The notes under the pieces were generated by a model. It was not told where the DNA came from. It did not search any database and worked only from the letters and a program-made list of their open reading frames with translations. A DNA stretch of 64,000 nt from Tupaia tana (Eukaryota > Chordata > Mammalia > Scandentia > Tupaiidae): NCBI GenBank assembly GCA_026018925.1, contig JAKSZU010000005.1:87065386-87129385 (forward strand), in the 5' to 3' direction. This document shows, piece after piece, positions 36,280-47,820 of the stretch (position 1 is the stretch's first letter; each line of letters opens with the position of its first letter). The translations under genes and the position numbers were made by a program.

Positions 36280-36480
36280 TTCACAGCCCCTGCTTTGTTT
36301 TTGCTGAAAGCCCTTTACAAGTGTCAGAGTGACTTTTAAACTCTGACTTCCAGTCTTGGTAACCCACTTCTACCTCATTTCCTAAAGCTAAACTATTTGG
36401 AACATGCACCGGTGTGATTTTTACTTCCTCTTCATTTGTGTTTCAAGGCTAATCCTTTACCTAATTGAGAGCTCAGCAAT
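36280..36480 (+). mobile_element. Possible LINE-2 relic
   Basis: CAGCCCCTGC, AAAGCCCTTTACAAG and CTTCTACCTCATTTCCTAAAG follow the order of a mid-3' L2 segment but are very diverged. Confidence 0.3.
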
Positions 36481-37227
36481 ACACATAAGTTTGTTTAATA
36501 TACTTTAAAAGCCAAAAACGCAATAGTACTTCTACTTTTATGAATAATTAAAGTAACACAAATTCACACGCAGTTCAACAACAAAACAAAATGTTACGGG
36601 ATTTCCCACAAGATAATTAATATATTTATTTTACTAATGGATATATAAGTAATTTATATTCAAACACTCAGAATATTAGTAAACTATGGAGCTTAAATTA
36701 TGTTTATGCAAATAAATACACTCATTCACAGAGTGTTAAACAAAATCTCTTGGAAATTGAAAAGCTTCGTTGAGAGAACATGACTAGTCATTTTCAAGAA
36801 TCTTAGCAATTGAAACTGAAATAATTTCAGGACAATACCAATCATGCACTGATTTCAAAATGATCATTAGAAATTTGTGAAAATTTATATTATCTATACG
36901 TGTACATATTATTCTAGGAGTTTTACAACACCAATCATCAGAAGTATTAGTGAAATTCTGAATTAAAATTCTTGGTAAACCTAAGTTTTGTACTCAATTA
37001 TGTTTTGAATGTTTTTTTTTTATATTTAAAATTAAAACTATTTCATCCCTAAAAGACTCTCCTTTCTGAATAGCATTCTTACATGTTTGAATTAGATTAT
37101 CATCTTTGAGGGCAATCCATTATGGTCACCATATATTGGCCATTTATGAATAATGCTGTAATCAGTTTTACTCTTTTTACTGGATTTTACTTTTGGTTTT
37201 ATAACTCTTCATGCAACCTTACACCAA

Positions 37228-37490
37228 GATTTTTTTTTTAACTTCATTTTCTCTTTTGCATTCAATCACATTATTTAGCTGACAAACTGAATATTTCAAC
37301 ATGTGAAGATTTCTCCCTAGTCCAGTTGACAATATCATAAAAGTATCTTCGACAGGTAATACCACAATTCTTTGTCCCATTAATGCTTTGCCTCTCTATT
37401 TTTTTCTTCTAAATGTCCTTCCTCAGACTCTTTCATACACACTGTATCTGGTATTTACATTCATTTACTGAAGATTTTAAATCAATTTTA
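37228..37490 (-). mobile_element. LINE-1 3'-end fragment
   Basis: The T-rich tail, CATTCAATCACATTATTTAGC, TGAATATTTCAACATGTG, CTTCGACAGGTAATACCACAATTC and CTTTGCCTCTCTATTTTT align by eye with 50455-50640. It ends at about 37490. Confidence 0.82.
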
Positions 37491-37904
37491 TTTCTTTTTA
37501 AAATAGCGTAAGAATTTTCTATTTCTTCCCTCATAAGGGTATTTTGAGATTGGATGAATCTAATAAAATCAGACATTTGTGAACTGAGTCAAACCTAGGT
37601 TATGTGATCTTCTTGAACATCTTATTATCCAGTAGTTTGGATGACTAGTATAATGATAAATTTGTGTGCATGATGATGTTCCCAACTGCATTCTGAATCA
37701 TCAAAGAAAGGCTAGATTAAGTTTAGAATAGTTTTAGTTCCAAGTGACTCATCTGTCTCATTAATCTCCTAAATCCAGCTTCAAAATCCTTCAGAATATT
37801 TCTTCAGAGAAATTCACATTCATAGCACTTGGATTAGTGTTCAAATAGTTTCCTTCTAAAAAATTTTAGTGGCAAAATATGCACATTGATAGGTCATAAC
37901 TTCT

Positions 37905-38065
37905 CAGTACCTACTTTTCAGTATGTGTGGCTTTGAGCAATTTACACAATCTTCATAAATATCTGTAAGATTGGTAAAATAATGCCTTGTCATGCAGTAT
38001 TGGCAATGTATACAATCGGCTTAGTTCAGAGTCTGTCAGTATTTTATACACATTTTCTCTCTTAA
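37905..38065 (+). mobile_element. MIR relic
   Basis: GTGTGGCTTTGAGCAATTTACACAATC, GTAAGATTGGTAAAATAATGCC and AGTTCAGAGTCTGTC match sense MIR. Confidence 0.6.
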
Positions 38066-38137
38066 TTGTCATTATTTTGTTAATGTTTTTCAGTCATTTT
38101 TAAATTACGTTTTTATTGTTTCCTGAACCAAAACTAT

Positions 38138-38311
38138 AAATTATTTTCAGGGCTCACAGGTGGCCCAGAGGTTGAGGTGGCTAGATTCCACTTGGCTGAA
38201 TGCAGAATTTGAGTCTGAACTCCATGGCTTGGAAATCATGCAGTGGGCATGTGTATGTGTGCCCATGTGCCTTATAACAAAGTAAAAATAAATAAACAAA
38301 CAAATTATTTT
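38138..38311 (+). mobile_element. SINE without CT tract, with target duplication
   Basis: AAATTATTTT flanks both sides. Head and linker (GGGCATGTGTATGTGTGCCCATG) are joined directly to CCTTATAACAAAGTAAAAATAAAT. The body and CT-rich tract are missing. Confidence 0.75.
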
Positions 38312-38481
38312 ATCTCATATCTGGCCCACAGATCTCCCACTTCATATCCAACAGACAAATGGGACATTCATGGAGCAAAAGTACTCTCACAACTACCTAT
38401 TTTTCTTGTGTGAATTTAGGATTTAGATTATCATCTTTCTTCATCTGGTACATTGTTTAGATTTTCTGTGATTTTAAAATT

Positions 38482-38774
38482 TATCTCTATTTTCTTTTGT
38501 TTTTCCTTTTGAGAAATTTTTGCTATAGGCTGTGTGTACTCACTGGAGAGACCGTGAGAGACTGAGAGACAGATAGCAAAAACCATCCCCCTGGCCTGAT
38601 GGCCACACTGAAACCCCTTCTCCTCCATTGTCCACTCAGGGTTTTGGGCATGCATGCACACACACCCAGTGCAAGTTTTAAGTCACCAGATCAAAGACTC
38701 GAACCACTGTTGGTCATGTGGGAATCCAGCAACGTAACCATTATGATATCTGCTGGTCCCTATCTCTATTTTCT
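38482..38774 (-). mobile_element. tRNA-derived SINE with target duplication
   Basis: TATCTCTATTTTCT occurs at 38482-38495 and 38761-38774. The antisense copy between is complete but moderately diverged, with CTCGAACCACTG at the B box and CTGCTGGTCCC at its end. Confidence 0.92.
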
Positions 38775-38984
38775 GCTATTTGCTTTTATTTCTCTTTTTT
38801 AAATGAAACTCAGTTTCATTATCTAAAGCAAGAAGATAATCAGTTTGTGAACTGTGAAGATTGAATTGTGAACAGTTTTGAAATCTAGCACAGAGTCTGA
38901 GAAATAAATATCGCACAATACAAGAAACTATGTTCACTATACCATAGCATGATTTTTTGTTTGTTTTTGGAAGGTTTTTCCATT

Positions 38985-39014
38985 CGTTCATTCATTCATT
39001 CATTCATTCATTCA
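38985..39014. repeat. (ATTC)n microsatellite
   Basis: ATTC units in a row, just upstream of the 7SL-like relic, in the position of an A-rich tail. Confidence 0.95.
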
Positions 39015-39051
39015 GTAAGGAAGGAAGGAGCATGAGAGATGGAGAGAGAGA

Positions 39052-39145
39052 GGCATTTTTGACAGGAACTCACTATACCATGACCCTCCTGCCTCAGATT
39101 TTCAGTTAGTTAGGATTTTAGGCATGTGTCTCTGCACCTGGCCTG
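39052..39145 (-). mobile_element. 7SL-derived SINE monomer relic
   Basis: On the minus strand the order is GGCCAGGTGCAGAGACACATGCC, AATCCTAACTAACTG, TCTGAGGCAGGAGGGTCATGG, then AGTGAGTTCCTGTCAAAAA. This is the Alu/B1-type 7SL layout in a single short unit. Confidence 0.7.
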
Positions 39146-39485
39146 TTTAGATTGGCTGAGGAGTTGTACTGGAGCCTCCCATGCACAGCTAGCCTTGTGC
39201 AGAAATATCTCACTGTTTATGCATCTCAGCTGGGTTCCATGACATAAACTTCTAGTTAAATATTATTGCCCACTAAACCATTAAAATTGTACTTATTTCC
39301 TGTTGCCACTTTCTCTCCCTACTAGTTGTCATATATTCATCATACTATTAATTATTTATGTTAATCTTTAAGGACCTCTTTGCCTAAACAAACCTTACAA
39401 CTTTTTGAAGAAAAAGTTGATCTTTTCATGATATTTCATTACTGTAAATAAACCTGATACTTTCAAGATTACAAAGTTATTAAAG

Positions 39486-39766
39486 TAAGAGTTTAAGGGA
39501 CCAGTAGATGGTGTAATAGTAACGAAGCTGGGCTCCCATATAATAGACTATGGTTAGAGTCCCGGACCTGGCTTAAAACTCACATTAGGCACATGTACGT
39601 GCATGGCCAAAATCCTGAGAAGAGAAGTGACTGTGATGTGACAAGTCCCCCTGGGGTGGGTGTGGAGTGATTTTTTTCCTTTCTGTCTCTCTGTCTCTCT
39701 CCTAAGCACATGTGCCCTTTAGCAAAAATCTATCTACAACAAAACAAACAAAAAGATAAGAGGTTA
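39486..39766 (+). mobile_element. tRNA-derived SINE, intermediate age
   Basis: TAAGAGTTTAA before and TAAGAGGTTAA after form an imperfect duplication. The head GGGACCAGTAGATGGTGTAATAG, body and CT tract are clear, and the tail is a (CAAAA)n-like run. Confidence 0.85.
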
Positions 39767-40550
39767 AAATATTCACCTCATTCCTTTCTCACACTTTGGT
39801 GTTTCACATACAATTTGCCTGTAACAGCTCAGATTCTAACAGAGGGGAGGGATAAACCCAATGCTGCATATAAGCTCATTGGTTTAAGAAATCTATGAAG
39901 ACAGTGCTTGTGAGCCAGTTCAGATGCTCTTGAGCATTTGTTCTTTGATTTCTCCCACTCAAAGTTCACACAGTTGAGAAAGTAATGCTTTTTAAATGCT
40001 GCTTTTTGCTAACATTTAAATGGGAGAAAAAGAACGATAAATAATTACCTGGTTGGGTAACACAAATGTGAGTGGTGCAACATGCTTCTGTGACTTGTGG
40101 CTCCCTTCCCTAAGGTTCTGGCTATAGTGCTGGATTTTAACCCATTTCCAAGAATGATGAGAAGGTTGCATAGTAAGTATTTTCAGGGAACCTTATACTC
40201 ACATGCCAAATAATCAGTAGTCTAAGAAATAGAAAACATTTCAATAAAAGGGACAAATTTATCATTTTACATTTACTGAAGCAGAATCCTTTGAGCAAAT
40301 GAAAAAGGATTTTTACATATAAATGTTTAAAATATATTAAGATAAAATAAATTATTAATATAAAAAATATATTTTATGTATTGAAAAATGCCATTTAATT
40401 AAAGTACTCAAAAGATAGAAGAGGAGAATCATGTTTTGAAAAAGAACAATTATTGAGCTGAAAATTAAGATGGAAAATCATCTAACAGGAAAAAATTATT
40501 TTTTTTAATTACAAAGAGATGTGATAGGTAGATATAGAGGGGGTGACATC
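39767..40550. other. Unique sequence
   Basis: Nothing recognised. Confidence 0.4.
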
Positions 40551-40551
40551 A

Positions 40552-40851
40552 AAATAATTGACAACAGGGGGACCAGCAGTTAGCGCAATGGCTATGTCAC
40601 TAGACTCCCACGTAGTCGACTGAGGTTGGTGTCCCGGACCCGGTGGCTTAAAACTCATGCCAGGTGCGTGTGCGTGCGTGCCCAAGATCCCGAGAGGAGA
40701 ATGGAGGAGAAGGGATTGCAGCGTGGTCATCCCCCCTGGGGGGTGATTTCTCACTTTCTGTCTCTCTGTCTCTCTTTGTCTTTCTGGCGAGCGCGTGCAC
40801 CCTATAGCAAAAAAACCTCTCCAAAAAAAAAAATAATAATAATTGACAATA
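40552..40851 (+). mobile_element. tRNA-derived SINE, young, with target duplication
   Basis: AATAATTGACAA flanks the element (about 40569-40838). It starts GGGACCAGCAGTTAGCG yet has CTTAAAACTC and a GTTGGTGTCCC B box, so it mixes subfamily A and B marks. Confidence 0.93.
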
Positions 40852-41244
40852 TAAAGTAAGAAAAGGAAAATATTTAAAGAAATAATGGACATATTTCACG
40901 TAGTTAAAAAAAGATGAAAGGCCTAACATCTAAAGTTAAAGATGTTATTCGATAGTATATTGATAGTATATGGAAGCGAGAAAGAAAAAGCCACACTTAA
41001 GTATATGTTAGTAAATGTAACAATATTAAATCCTAAGAGAAAATTCTAAAAGCATGAAGAGGAAAAAATGCAAATTTTTAGTATATGATTTACAGAGGGT
41101 GTTGGAGTTGGAATTGTCCTTCAGAGATTCCTTCCTCACATACATACAACCATCGATAGTCATTGGATGTGGGTTGCTTCTAGGAAGGGCACATTACCTT
41201 GGATAGGGTAGTTCTTGTCAAATGAAGTTAATTCGTGGAGAAGT

Positions 41245-41490
41245 TATTCATAAGAATCATCAGCATCCAACAATCTTGGTGCGATCAAGGCGCTGTCAAG
41301 AGCAACCACTATCATTTGTTTTCTTCAATAACCCCACATGTCTCCCTGCTTCTGCCCTTGCCTGCAATACCTATTCTTACACCCAGCCAGAATAACATTT
41401 TAAACTGTAGATCTGATCGTTTTACTCTTACAATTAAGTCTTTCAATAATCCCCATCTACTTGAAGCCAAAATCTTTCCAACAATGATCA
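41245..41490 (+). mobile_element. LINE-2 relic, 5' part of a split copy
   Basis: CTCCCTGCTTCTGCCCTTGCC, AGCCAGAATAACATTTTAAAC, GATCTGATCG and CTTTCAATAATCCCCATC follow L2 order. The sequence expected next resumes near 42385. Confidence 0.68.
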
Positions 41491-42002
41491 AAGGAGAAAA
41501 AATGAAAAGATTATTGCGTTAAGCAATATTTATGTAACTAAAGACAGATAAAACTTGATATAATGTGGAGAAAACAGGCTTTATGGATCAGGGCCTTTAG
41601 GTTGACTATGAAAGAAACACACAGACGATTAATTTAATATACCGAGGATATAAGAGGAAGATAAACTCACAAAAACCATCTTCTCAGCCAAAGGCAAAGG
41701 TAAAATATAAGATGGCAAAAGCCACAGTGAATATATTAAAATAATAATAAGTGAGTTGAAACACATCCTCTCCTTGTCATTTCTGGAGCGCTGTGCTACT
41801 CCAGTGATGGGCATATAATTTGCTTGTGATTTCGTAGAAATCATGTTTACTCATTATGGTTTCTAAACGATATCTCCCATGCTTTATGCTGAGTTCACAT
41901 AGCAGAGATGACTCACAAAAAGCAATGGTCAGAGTTTACTAGCAGACTAATGATAGTCAATTTTCTAAGAAGCATTTGTCTCTGTTCTTTCATTTTTGTC
42001 TC
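41491..42002. other. Sequence lying between two L2 parts, unidentified
   Basis: No known element could be named. It may be an insertion into the L2 or diverged L2 itself. Confidence 0.35.
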
Positions 42003-42004
42003 AA

Positions 42005-42307
42005 ATTCTTTTCTTTTCTTTTAGTTTTTCTTTTGAAATTTACCAGAGGGCATGTGCACTTGTCAGAAAGTGATTCAGAAGACACATAGAGAGAGGGATA
42101 GGTAGATAGAGGGAAAGTGAGAAATACACCCCCCTCCTTGGGGTATGGTCATGCTACAATACCTTCTCCTCCATTTCTCCTTTTGTGACTTTTGGGCATG
42201 CATGCACATGTACCTGGCATGTTTTTCAGTAAGCTGAATTTGGGACTGGAATTATGCAGTCAACCAAATGAGTTCCAGCTGTTGTAATCATGTCACCTGC
42301 TGACCCC
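42005..42307 (-). mobile_element. tRNA-derived SINE, older copy
   Basis: T-rich tail with (TTTTC)n, GGGCATGTGCACTTGTCAG, a GATAGGTAGATAG tract, CTTCTCCTCCATTTCTCC and a degraded head ending CACCTGCTGACCCC. Confidence 0.8.
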
Positions 42308-42384
42308 TCTCAAACTGCTTTCTATCTTGCAATCCCTCCTAATTTTGAGGTAGAGGATACAATAGTCAAAAATTTATTATGCAA

Positions 42385-42800
42385 ATGAATCTCAAGGATC
42401 AGTGAACTTTTCTTTTCTCTGTAGATTAAGAGGCCCCTCATGATTTGTAATGACCTTCTCTTTTTTCAACATTAACTATGCAGTCACACGGGACACCTTG
42501 TCACCTGCGTACCACATCAATCACTTGGCATTTTGCACTGGCTGTTCTTTCTGAGACTCTTTCTCCAAGTATTACTTAACACCCTCCTCTTTTTTCAAAT
42601 TTTTGCACAAGTCTCACCTCCTCAAAAGGCTTATCTTTCTGTCCTATTTATTACAATACTCTCTGCTCTCAATCTCCCTTAAATTCTTTGTTTTGCTTTT
42701 CAGTTTTCCCTAAGAACATTTATCACCTCATATCATACTAATTTATTATGTTTATTTGTCAGTCTTCTTCACTACACTGTAAGCTTTACTAAAAGGCCTC
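42385..42800 (+). mobile_element. LINE-2 relic, 3' part of the split copy
   Basis: CCCCTCATGATTTG, CACTGGCTGTTC, CACAAGTCTCACCTCCTCAAAAGGC, AACATTTATCACC and CACTGTAAGCTTTAC reproduce the ordered landmarks of the L2 3' half in sense. Confidence 0.75.
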
Positions 42801-43604
42801 CCTATCTTCAAATACCACCTCTGACTTTATAATAAAGCATTGATTCTGAAAAGACTTTGAAAAGTTAAAATTATGTTCTAAATGTGATAAATATCAATGT
42901 GTATCCTATACGTGTATGATAGTTTGTATGCTTGAAAATACAGTTATTTAAAATGAGAGGACCAGGGCCTTAGATACTGAACCATCATCCACTGCATACT
43001 TGTCTTTGGGAAATTGATTTAAACTGTTGGATTTGCATGGCTAAGACTGCTGACCATCTTTATTCCCTGATTCAACTCAAATTCCTTAGCATAGATTATG
43101 AGACTAGATTCACATGCAAATGGTTTATTCTAGAAATGTTCCCAGTGAAGTAGGTAGAGTGAGATAGCTCAACCCCACTCTAAAGACAAAGAAGCCAAGC
43201 AAAGATGCAATTCCAGTCCAAGTCCAGCTTCACCCTGACAATGAAGTGAAGTATTAGGATATAAATTGTGTCTTAGTGTTTGTCCAGCAAGGAGGCAAGA
43301 TAACTGAGTTTAATACTCCCATAAATGTTGGTATAAACCTTTTCCTCTATGCAGTTCTATCTGGGACCTGGGAGAATTAAGTCCCAGTCACTGCCATCCA
43401 GGCAAAGTGACGCTAACAGCCCCAAATTAGTCCTCTGCCATATATGGTAGCTGGAGCTAATGGAAACAAAGGACATAGCATCATGGGAAAAAGTACTCAT
43501 AAGTATTAAATGGTGTTGAAGTACACATATTTAGAGCAGTGCCAGCATCTATGGCATACCTGCAGAAGGAACTGGTTTGATAAATCAGCAAATTGTATTA
43601 CATT
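42801..43604. other. Unclassified; possible old LTR near 43090-43400
   Basis: CACATGCAAATGGTTTATTCTAG followed by GAAATGTTCCCAGTGAAGTAGG looks like an antisense LTR polyadenylation region, but I cannot name a family. Confidence 0.3.
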
Positions 43605-43881
43605 AAAGACTTTAAAGGGGGACCAGCAGATGGTGTAATGGTCACATCACTGAAATCCCATATGGCTGACCACAGTTCAAGTACCCGACCCATCACCTTG
43701 AAACTCATGCTGGGTGCAGGTGCTTACCCCAAATCACAAGAGGATAATGGAAGAGAAGGGATTTTGTCATGGCCATATACCCTGGGGAATGATTTCTCAC
43801 TTTCTGTCTCTTTTTACCTCTCTACTAAGTACATTCACCCTATTGCAAAGATCTCTCTAAAATAAATAAAGATTTTAAAGG
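43605..43881 (+). mobile_element. tRNA-derived SINE with target duplication
   Basis: AAAGACTTTAAAGG and AAAGATTTTAAAGG flank a sense copy (43619-43867) with head GGACCAGCAGATGGTGTAATGG and a B box mutated to GTTCAAGTACC. Confidence 0.9.
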
Positions 43882-44622
43882 TCTAAAGGGCAGTTCTAGG
43901 TTTGGATCTTGAGCAACATAACTCTTGTTGCTGGTTGGTGCTGAAAGGGGATAAAATGCACACATACAGAAATGAAGCTGAGACAGTACTAAGATCTCCC
44001 TGAACCCAGGGAGTTAACCAATGTAACTTTCAATCCACTGAGATCTGTATATACTACTGCAACCCACACAAAATATTCATGAAGTTGTCTTCACTGATAA
44101 ATCATAAATTTCAATTATGTTATCTATTAAACTATCTGCAAGAACTCTATCTTTACCAGGAATAAGGCATTTGGAAATCCTAGGATAAAAATTAGAAATT
44201 AAACTATATGCTGTTAGAAAAATTAGTTAAAGTGTCATAAATGCTGGAAAAGTAGAGATGCTACAAGCAAGCCAAAGGAACTTTTATTTATTTACTTAAG
44301 TAGCCTACTAAAGTGTCCAATTTGTTCAGTGAATTGTGGCTAATGGAAGAGGCAGTAAAGTCTCAAAATTACTAACTACAAGCTTCATTTCTTTCTACTT
44401 CCTCTACCTGCTGAATGGAAGGAATGGAAAAGAACATTGCAGTGGAAATGGGCAAAGTAAAGTGTGAAAAAATAACCAAAGAGGATGAGTAATTAAGAAT
44501 AAAAATTAGGGAAAAAAATAAAACAGGATACTTAGGAGTTCTCTGCACTTTCATTCTTAAAAAATTGCTTCCAAAACCAAAATAAAAGGAATACGTGAAT
44601 AGATAATTAATTTTCTGTACTA
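43882..44622. other. Unique sequence
   Basis: Nothing recognised. The 102-codon minus frame at 44372-44680 overlaps the next SINE and has no domain. Confidence 0.4.
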
Positions 44623-44623
44623 T

Positions 44624-44881
44624 AAAGAAATGATCTAGGGACCAGCAGTTAGCATAATGGCTATGTCGCTGGACTCCCATGTAGCTTACTGTGGTTCGTG
44701 TCCCGGACCCGGTGGCTTAAACTCACGCCAGGCGCGTATGTGTGCGTGCATTCCCAAGATCCCAAGAGGAAAATGGAGGAGAAGGGATTGCGGCACGACC
44801 ATCCCCCCTGGGGGGTGATTTCTCGCTTGCTGTCTCTCTATCTGTCTGTCTGGTGAGCGCACGCACCCTATAGCAAAAACC

Positions 44882-44916
<35 letters not shown>

Positions 44917-44926
44917 AATGATCTCA
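44624..44926 (+). mobile_element. tRNA-derived SINE, subfamily A, with target duplication
   Basis: AAAGAAATGATCT precedes and follows the element (44638-44913). Intact head, CCCCCCTGGGGGGTGATTTC and a tail of about 28 A. The CT tract is shortened. Confidence 0.94.
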
Positions 44927-45018
44927 AAATTCATTGACTGATTGACTAATTTGCTTGGTTATTAAAGATCACCCAGTATCCTGTACAGGAATCTAGGTAT
45001 ATAATATTGAACATCTTT

Positions 45019-45326
45019 AAAATACAATAAATTTTCGGGACCAGCAGTTAGCGTAATGGCTGTGTCACTGGACTCCCATGTTGTTGACCACGGTTCGAGT
45101 CCTGGATCCAGTGGCTTAAACTCACACCGGGTGCGTGTGTATGCATGACCAAGATCCCTGAGAGGAGCATGGAGGAGAAGGGATTGCGGCGATGACATCC
45201 CCCCAGGGAGTGATTTCTCACTTTCTGTCTCTCTGTCTCTCTCTGTCTGCCTGGCGAGCACACGAGCCTGATAGCAAAAACCTCTCAAAAAAACTTAAAA
45301 AAAAAAAATAAAATACAATAAATTTT
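45019..45326 (+). mobile_element. tRNA-derived SINE, subfamily A, perfect target duplication
   Basis: The 17-bp repeat AAAATACAATAAATTTT is at 45019-45035 and 45310-45326. The element between has GGTTCGAGTCC, CTTAAACTC and GGGACCAGCAG. Confidence 0.95.
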
Positions 45327-45393
45327 ATTTTGTAATGTTGTGTATTGCAATAAAATTATATTCATGCAAAATCAAATAAAATAGGTAAAAATC

Positions 45394-45423
45394 AATATAT
45401 ATATATATTATATATATATATAT

Positions 45424-45455
<32 letters not shown>

Positions 45456-45468
45456 ATATATATATGTA

Positions 45469-45484
<16 letters not shown>
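45394..45484. repeat. (TA)n microsatellite with TTATA interruptions
   Basis: Several TA blocks separated by TATTATATA units, next to the poly(T) of the following antisense SINE. Confidence 0.96.
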
Positions 45485-45501
<17 letters not shown>

Positions 45502-45751
45502 TGGGGGGAGAGTTTTTTGCTGTAGGGCATGTGCACTTGCCAGAAAGACAGAGAGACAGAGAGACAGAAAGCGAGAAGTCACCCCCCAAGGGGAATGGCC
45601 ACGCCACAGTCCCTTCTCCATTTTCCTCTGGGGATTTGGGCATGCACGCACATGCGGCTGGTGTGAGTTTAAGCCACTGGGTCTGGGACTCAAACCACTG
45701 TCAACTACATGGGAGTCCAGCAACATAGCCATTACACTAACTGTTGGTCCC
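45485..45751 (-). mobile_element. tRNA-derived SINE
   Basis: Antisense copy with poly(T), TTGCTGTAGGGCATGTGC, CCCCCCAAGGGGAATGGCC, GACTCAAACC and CTAACTGTTGGTCCC. Its tail abuts a TA microsatellite. Confidence 0.92.
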
Positions 45752-45859
45752 CATATTTCTTTTTAAACTACAGAATAATAATTAGACTAAACTAGACAAA
45801 GATATCTACTTTGAAATAAGCAGCCAGGTATCAGCTAGAGCTACAGCACATCTTTTTTT

Positions 45860-46122
45860 ATTTTTTTTTTTTTTAGAGAGAGATTTTTTCTGTTGGATGC
45901 ATGCACTTGCTGGAGAGAGAGAGACAGAGAGACAGAAAGCAAGAAATCACTCCTGGTGGGGATGGCCACATATCAGTCTCTTCTTCATCATTCTCCTCTT
46001 AGAATTTTAGGCATTGAAATACGGGCACCCAGTGTGAGTTTCAACCCATGGGGTCCAGGACTCAAACTATGGTCGGCCATGTGGGAGTCCATACATAACC
46101 ATTATACCACCTGCTGGTCCCC
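45860..46122 (-). mobile_element. tRNA-derived SINE, intermediate age
   Basis: Antisense copy starting at a T-rich run and ending CCACCTGCTGGTCCCC, with GGACTCAAACTATGGTCGGCC in the head. Confidence 0.88.
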
Positions 46123-46134
46123 TCAAAATTTATT

Positions 46135-46335
46135 TATTCTGTGTGAGAGAAAGAGAGAGACACCCTAGCAGGTTCTTTATATTGTGATACACCCTTCTCT
46201 CAATCAGCCTGAATTATGAGCACACATACATGCTCAATGTACATTTAAAGAAGTCCCAGGACATGAACTCAGGATGTTCTGATGTGGGTTTGGCATCACC
46301 AAGTATTGTGTTACTTTTGTACCATCATCTGGCTC
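46135..46335 (-). mobile_element. Second tRNA-type SINE family, copy 1
   Basis: GTGTGAGAGAAAGAGAGAGACACC, then CCCAGGACATGAACTCAGGATG and CACCAAGTATTGTGTTACTTTTGTACC. The head differs from the main family and resembles those at 49376 and 63213. It directly follows a main-family SINE. Confidence 0.5.
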
Positions 46336-47225
46336 TCCAAAGCATCTTTAAAATAGGAATGAATACAGAATAAATAGGGCTAAAACACTACTTGCAAACC
46401 CTTACTCAAGACCAGGAAAAGAAATGACCATAGTTTTAAAAGCTCCTAAATTTGAACCTCTTTGATTAGAATAGTTCTATATGATGAAGAAGCAGCATTG
46501 TTAGAAAACAACTCTATAATTTGAAGCAATCATTTCCTAAAAGCAAACACTTGTCTTATTTCAACCCTTCATAATGTCAGCAAATCAAGAAAACCATACA
46601 ATGGCAGATTTATTTAGAATCAAAGCAAATAAAGATAAGAGCTATGGCAAACATTTCTAGAAGCTTTGTCTAACCAATCCTTTGGAATGGAATGGTTTTA
46701 GCTGAAAATGGCTCTACAATTTTCTTGGAATGTTTACCATTCATCAGAAAAATGACTGTTTCTATAAAATTTGACCAAAGAGTAAGTAAAAAATTATGCA
46801 AGTAATGACTCTTCTACTGTTAAAAATGTGAAAAACAAACTCCAAATTGCTTGTAATTGAATAAAAGGTAGGGTTATTTGTTGTCTTTTGTTAGTATTTC
46901 TAGCGTTTTTTTTTCTTTTGGGTTAATGGTAATTCTTATTTTCTTAGTTGGTTATGTATTGAAATATTCCGATGTAAGAAAAATGAGAATGTAAACAGGA
47001 TTTTTTACTGGATTAAGGTACAGTTATACTTTATAACTAAAATTTTAGCATAATCAATCAGAGTGCTGATATGATTAAATTTAATAATAAATTCAGAGCA
47101 CAAGGAATTTTTATAATAACCATTAGGCTATATTATTACTTATAGTGATATTTCATATGCATTAAGAGAAATAAAGGAGTAAAGTATTTAGCACTCACTA
47201 TATGGAATGATTAAGCATCATAGTG
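46336..47225. other. Unique AT-rich sequence
   Basis: Nothing recognised. Confidence 0.4.
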
Positions 47226-47226
47226 A

Positions 47227-47235
47227 ATGTGTGTG

Positions 47236-47267
<32 letters not shown>
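47227..47267. repeat. (TG)n microsatellite
   Basis: TG run immediately 5' of an antisense SINE, in the position of its tail. Confidence 0.95.
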
Positions 47268-47268
<1 letters not shown>

Positions 47269-47501
47269 TTAGAGATGTTTGCTGTAGAGTGCATGCACTC
47301 ACCAGAGAGACAGAAAGAAAGTAATAAGTCACCCCCTCGGGGAAGTGGCCATACCACAATTCCTTCTCCATTCTTCTCTCAGAATTTTGGGCATACTTGA
47401 ACACATCTGCAAAGTGTTTCAAGCTGCCGGGTCCAGGATTCGAAATGTGGTCAACTGTGTTGAAGTTCAGAGCTTCAACAACTACACTGTCTTCTGACCC
47501 A
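47268..47501 (-). mobile_element. tRNA-derived SINE, older copy
   Basis: TTTGCTGTAGAGTGCATGCACTCACCAGAG, CACCCCCTCGGGGAAGTGGCC and GGATTCGAAATGTGG mark an antisense copy. The tail is replaced by a TG repeat. Confidence 0.85.
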
Positions 47502-47583
47502 CTGAACATATTTTTGAAAACTATGCTTTTGCAGATTAAGTGAAACACAAGTCTCTTAAGAATGATAGATTATATATATTTTA

Positions 47584-47820
47584 AGAACAGCTGGTGACAT
47601 GGTGGCTAAGATAGCTGTATCCCACATGGCCAGCTGCACATTTCTAGTCCTGGACCTGGAGACATGAAAATGCACAGGGTGCAAGTATGTGCATGTCCCA
47701 AATCTTGAAAGGAGGGAGGAATAGAGGAAAAAATGGCAATGTGACCACTCCCTTTCTCACTTTCTCTTTCTATCTCTCTCTCTTATGAGCATATGTGCCT
47801 TCTAATAAATTTTAAAAAGA
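47584..47820 (+). mobile_element. tRNA-derived SINE, older copy
   Basis: ACAGCTGGTGACATGGTGGCTAAGATAGCTG opens a diverged sense copy with a reduced CT tract and no C/G inverted repeat. Confidence 0.7.

Noticed and set aside
45325-45732. 135-codon minus frame with Y/I repeats
   Set aside because: It translates a SINE plus a TA microsatellite.
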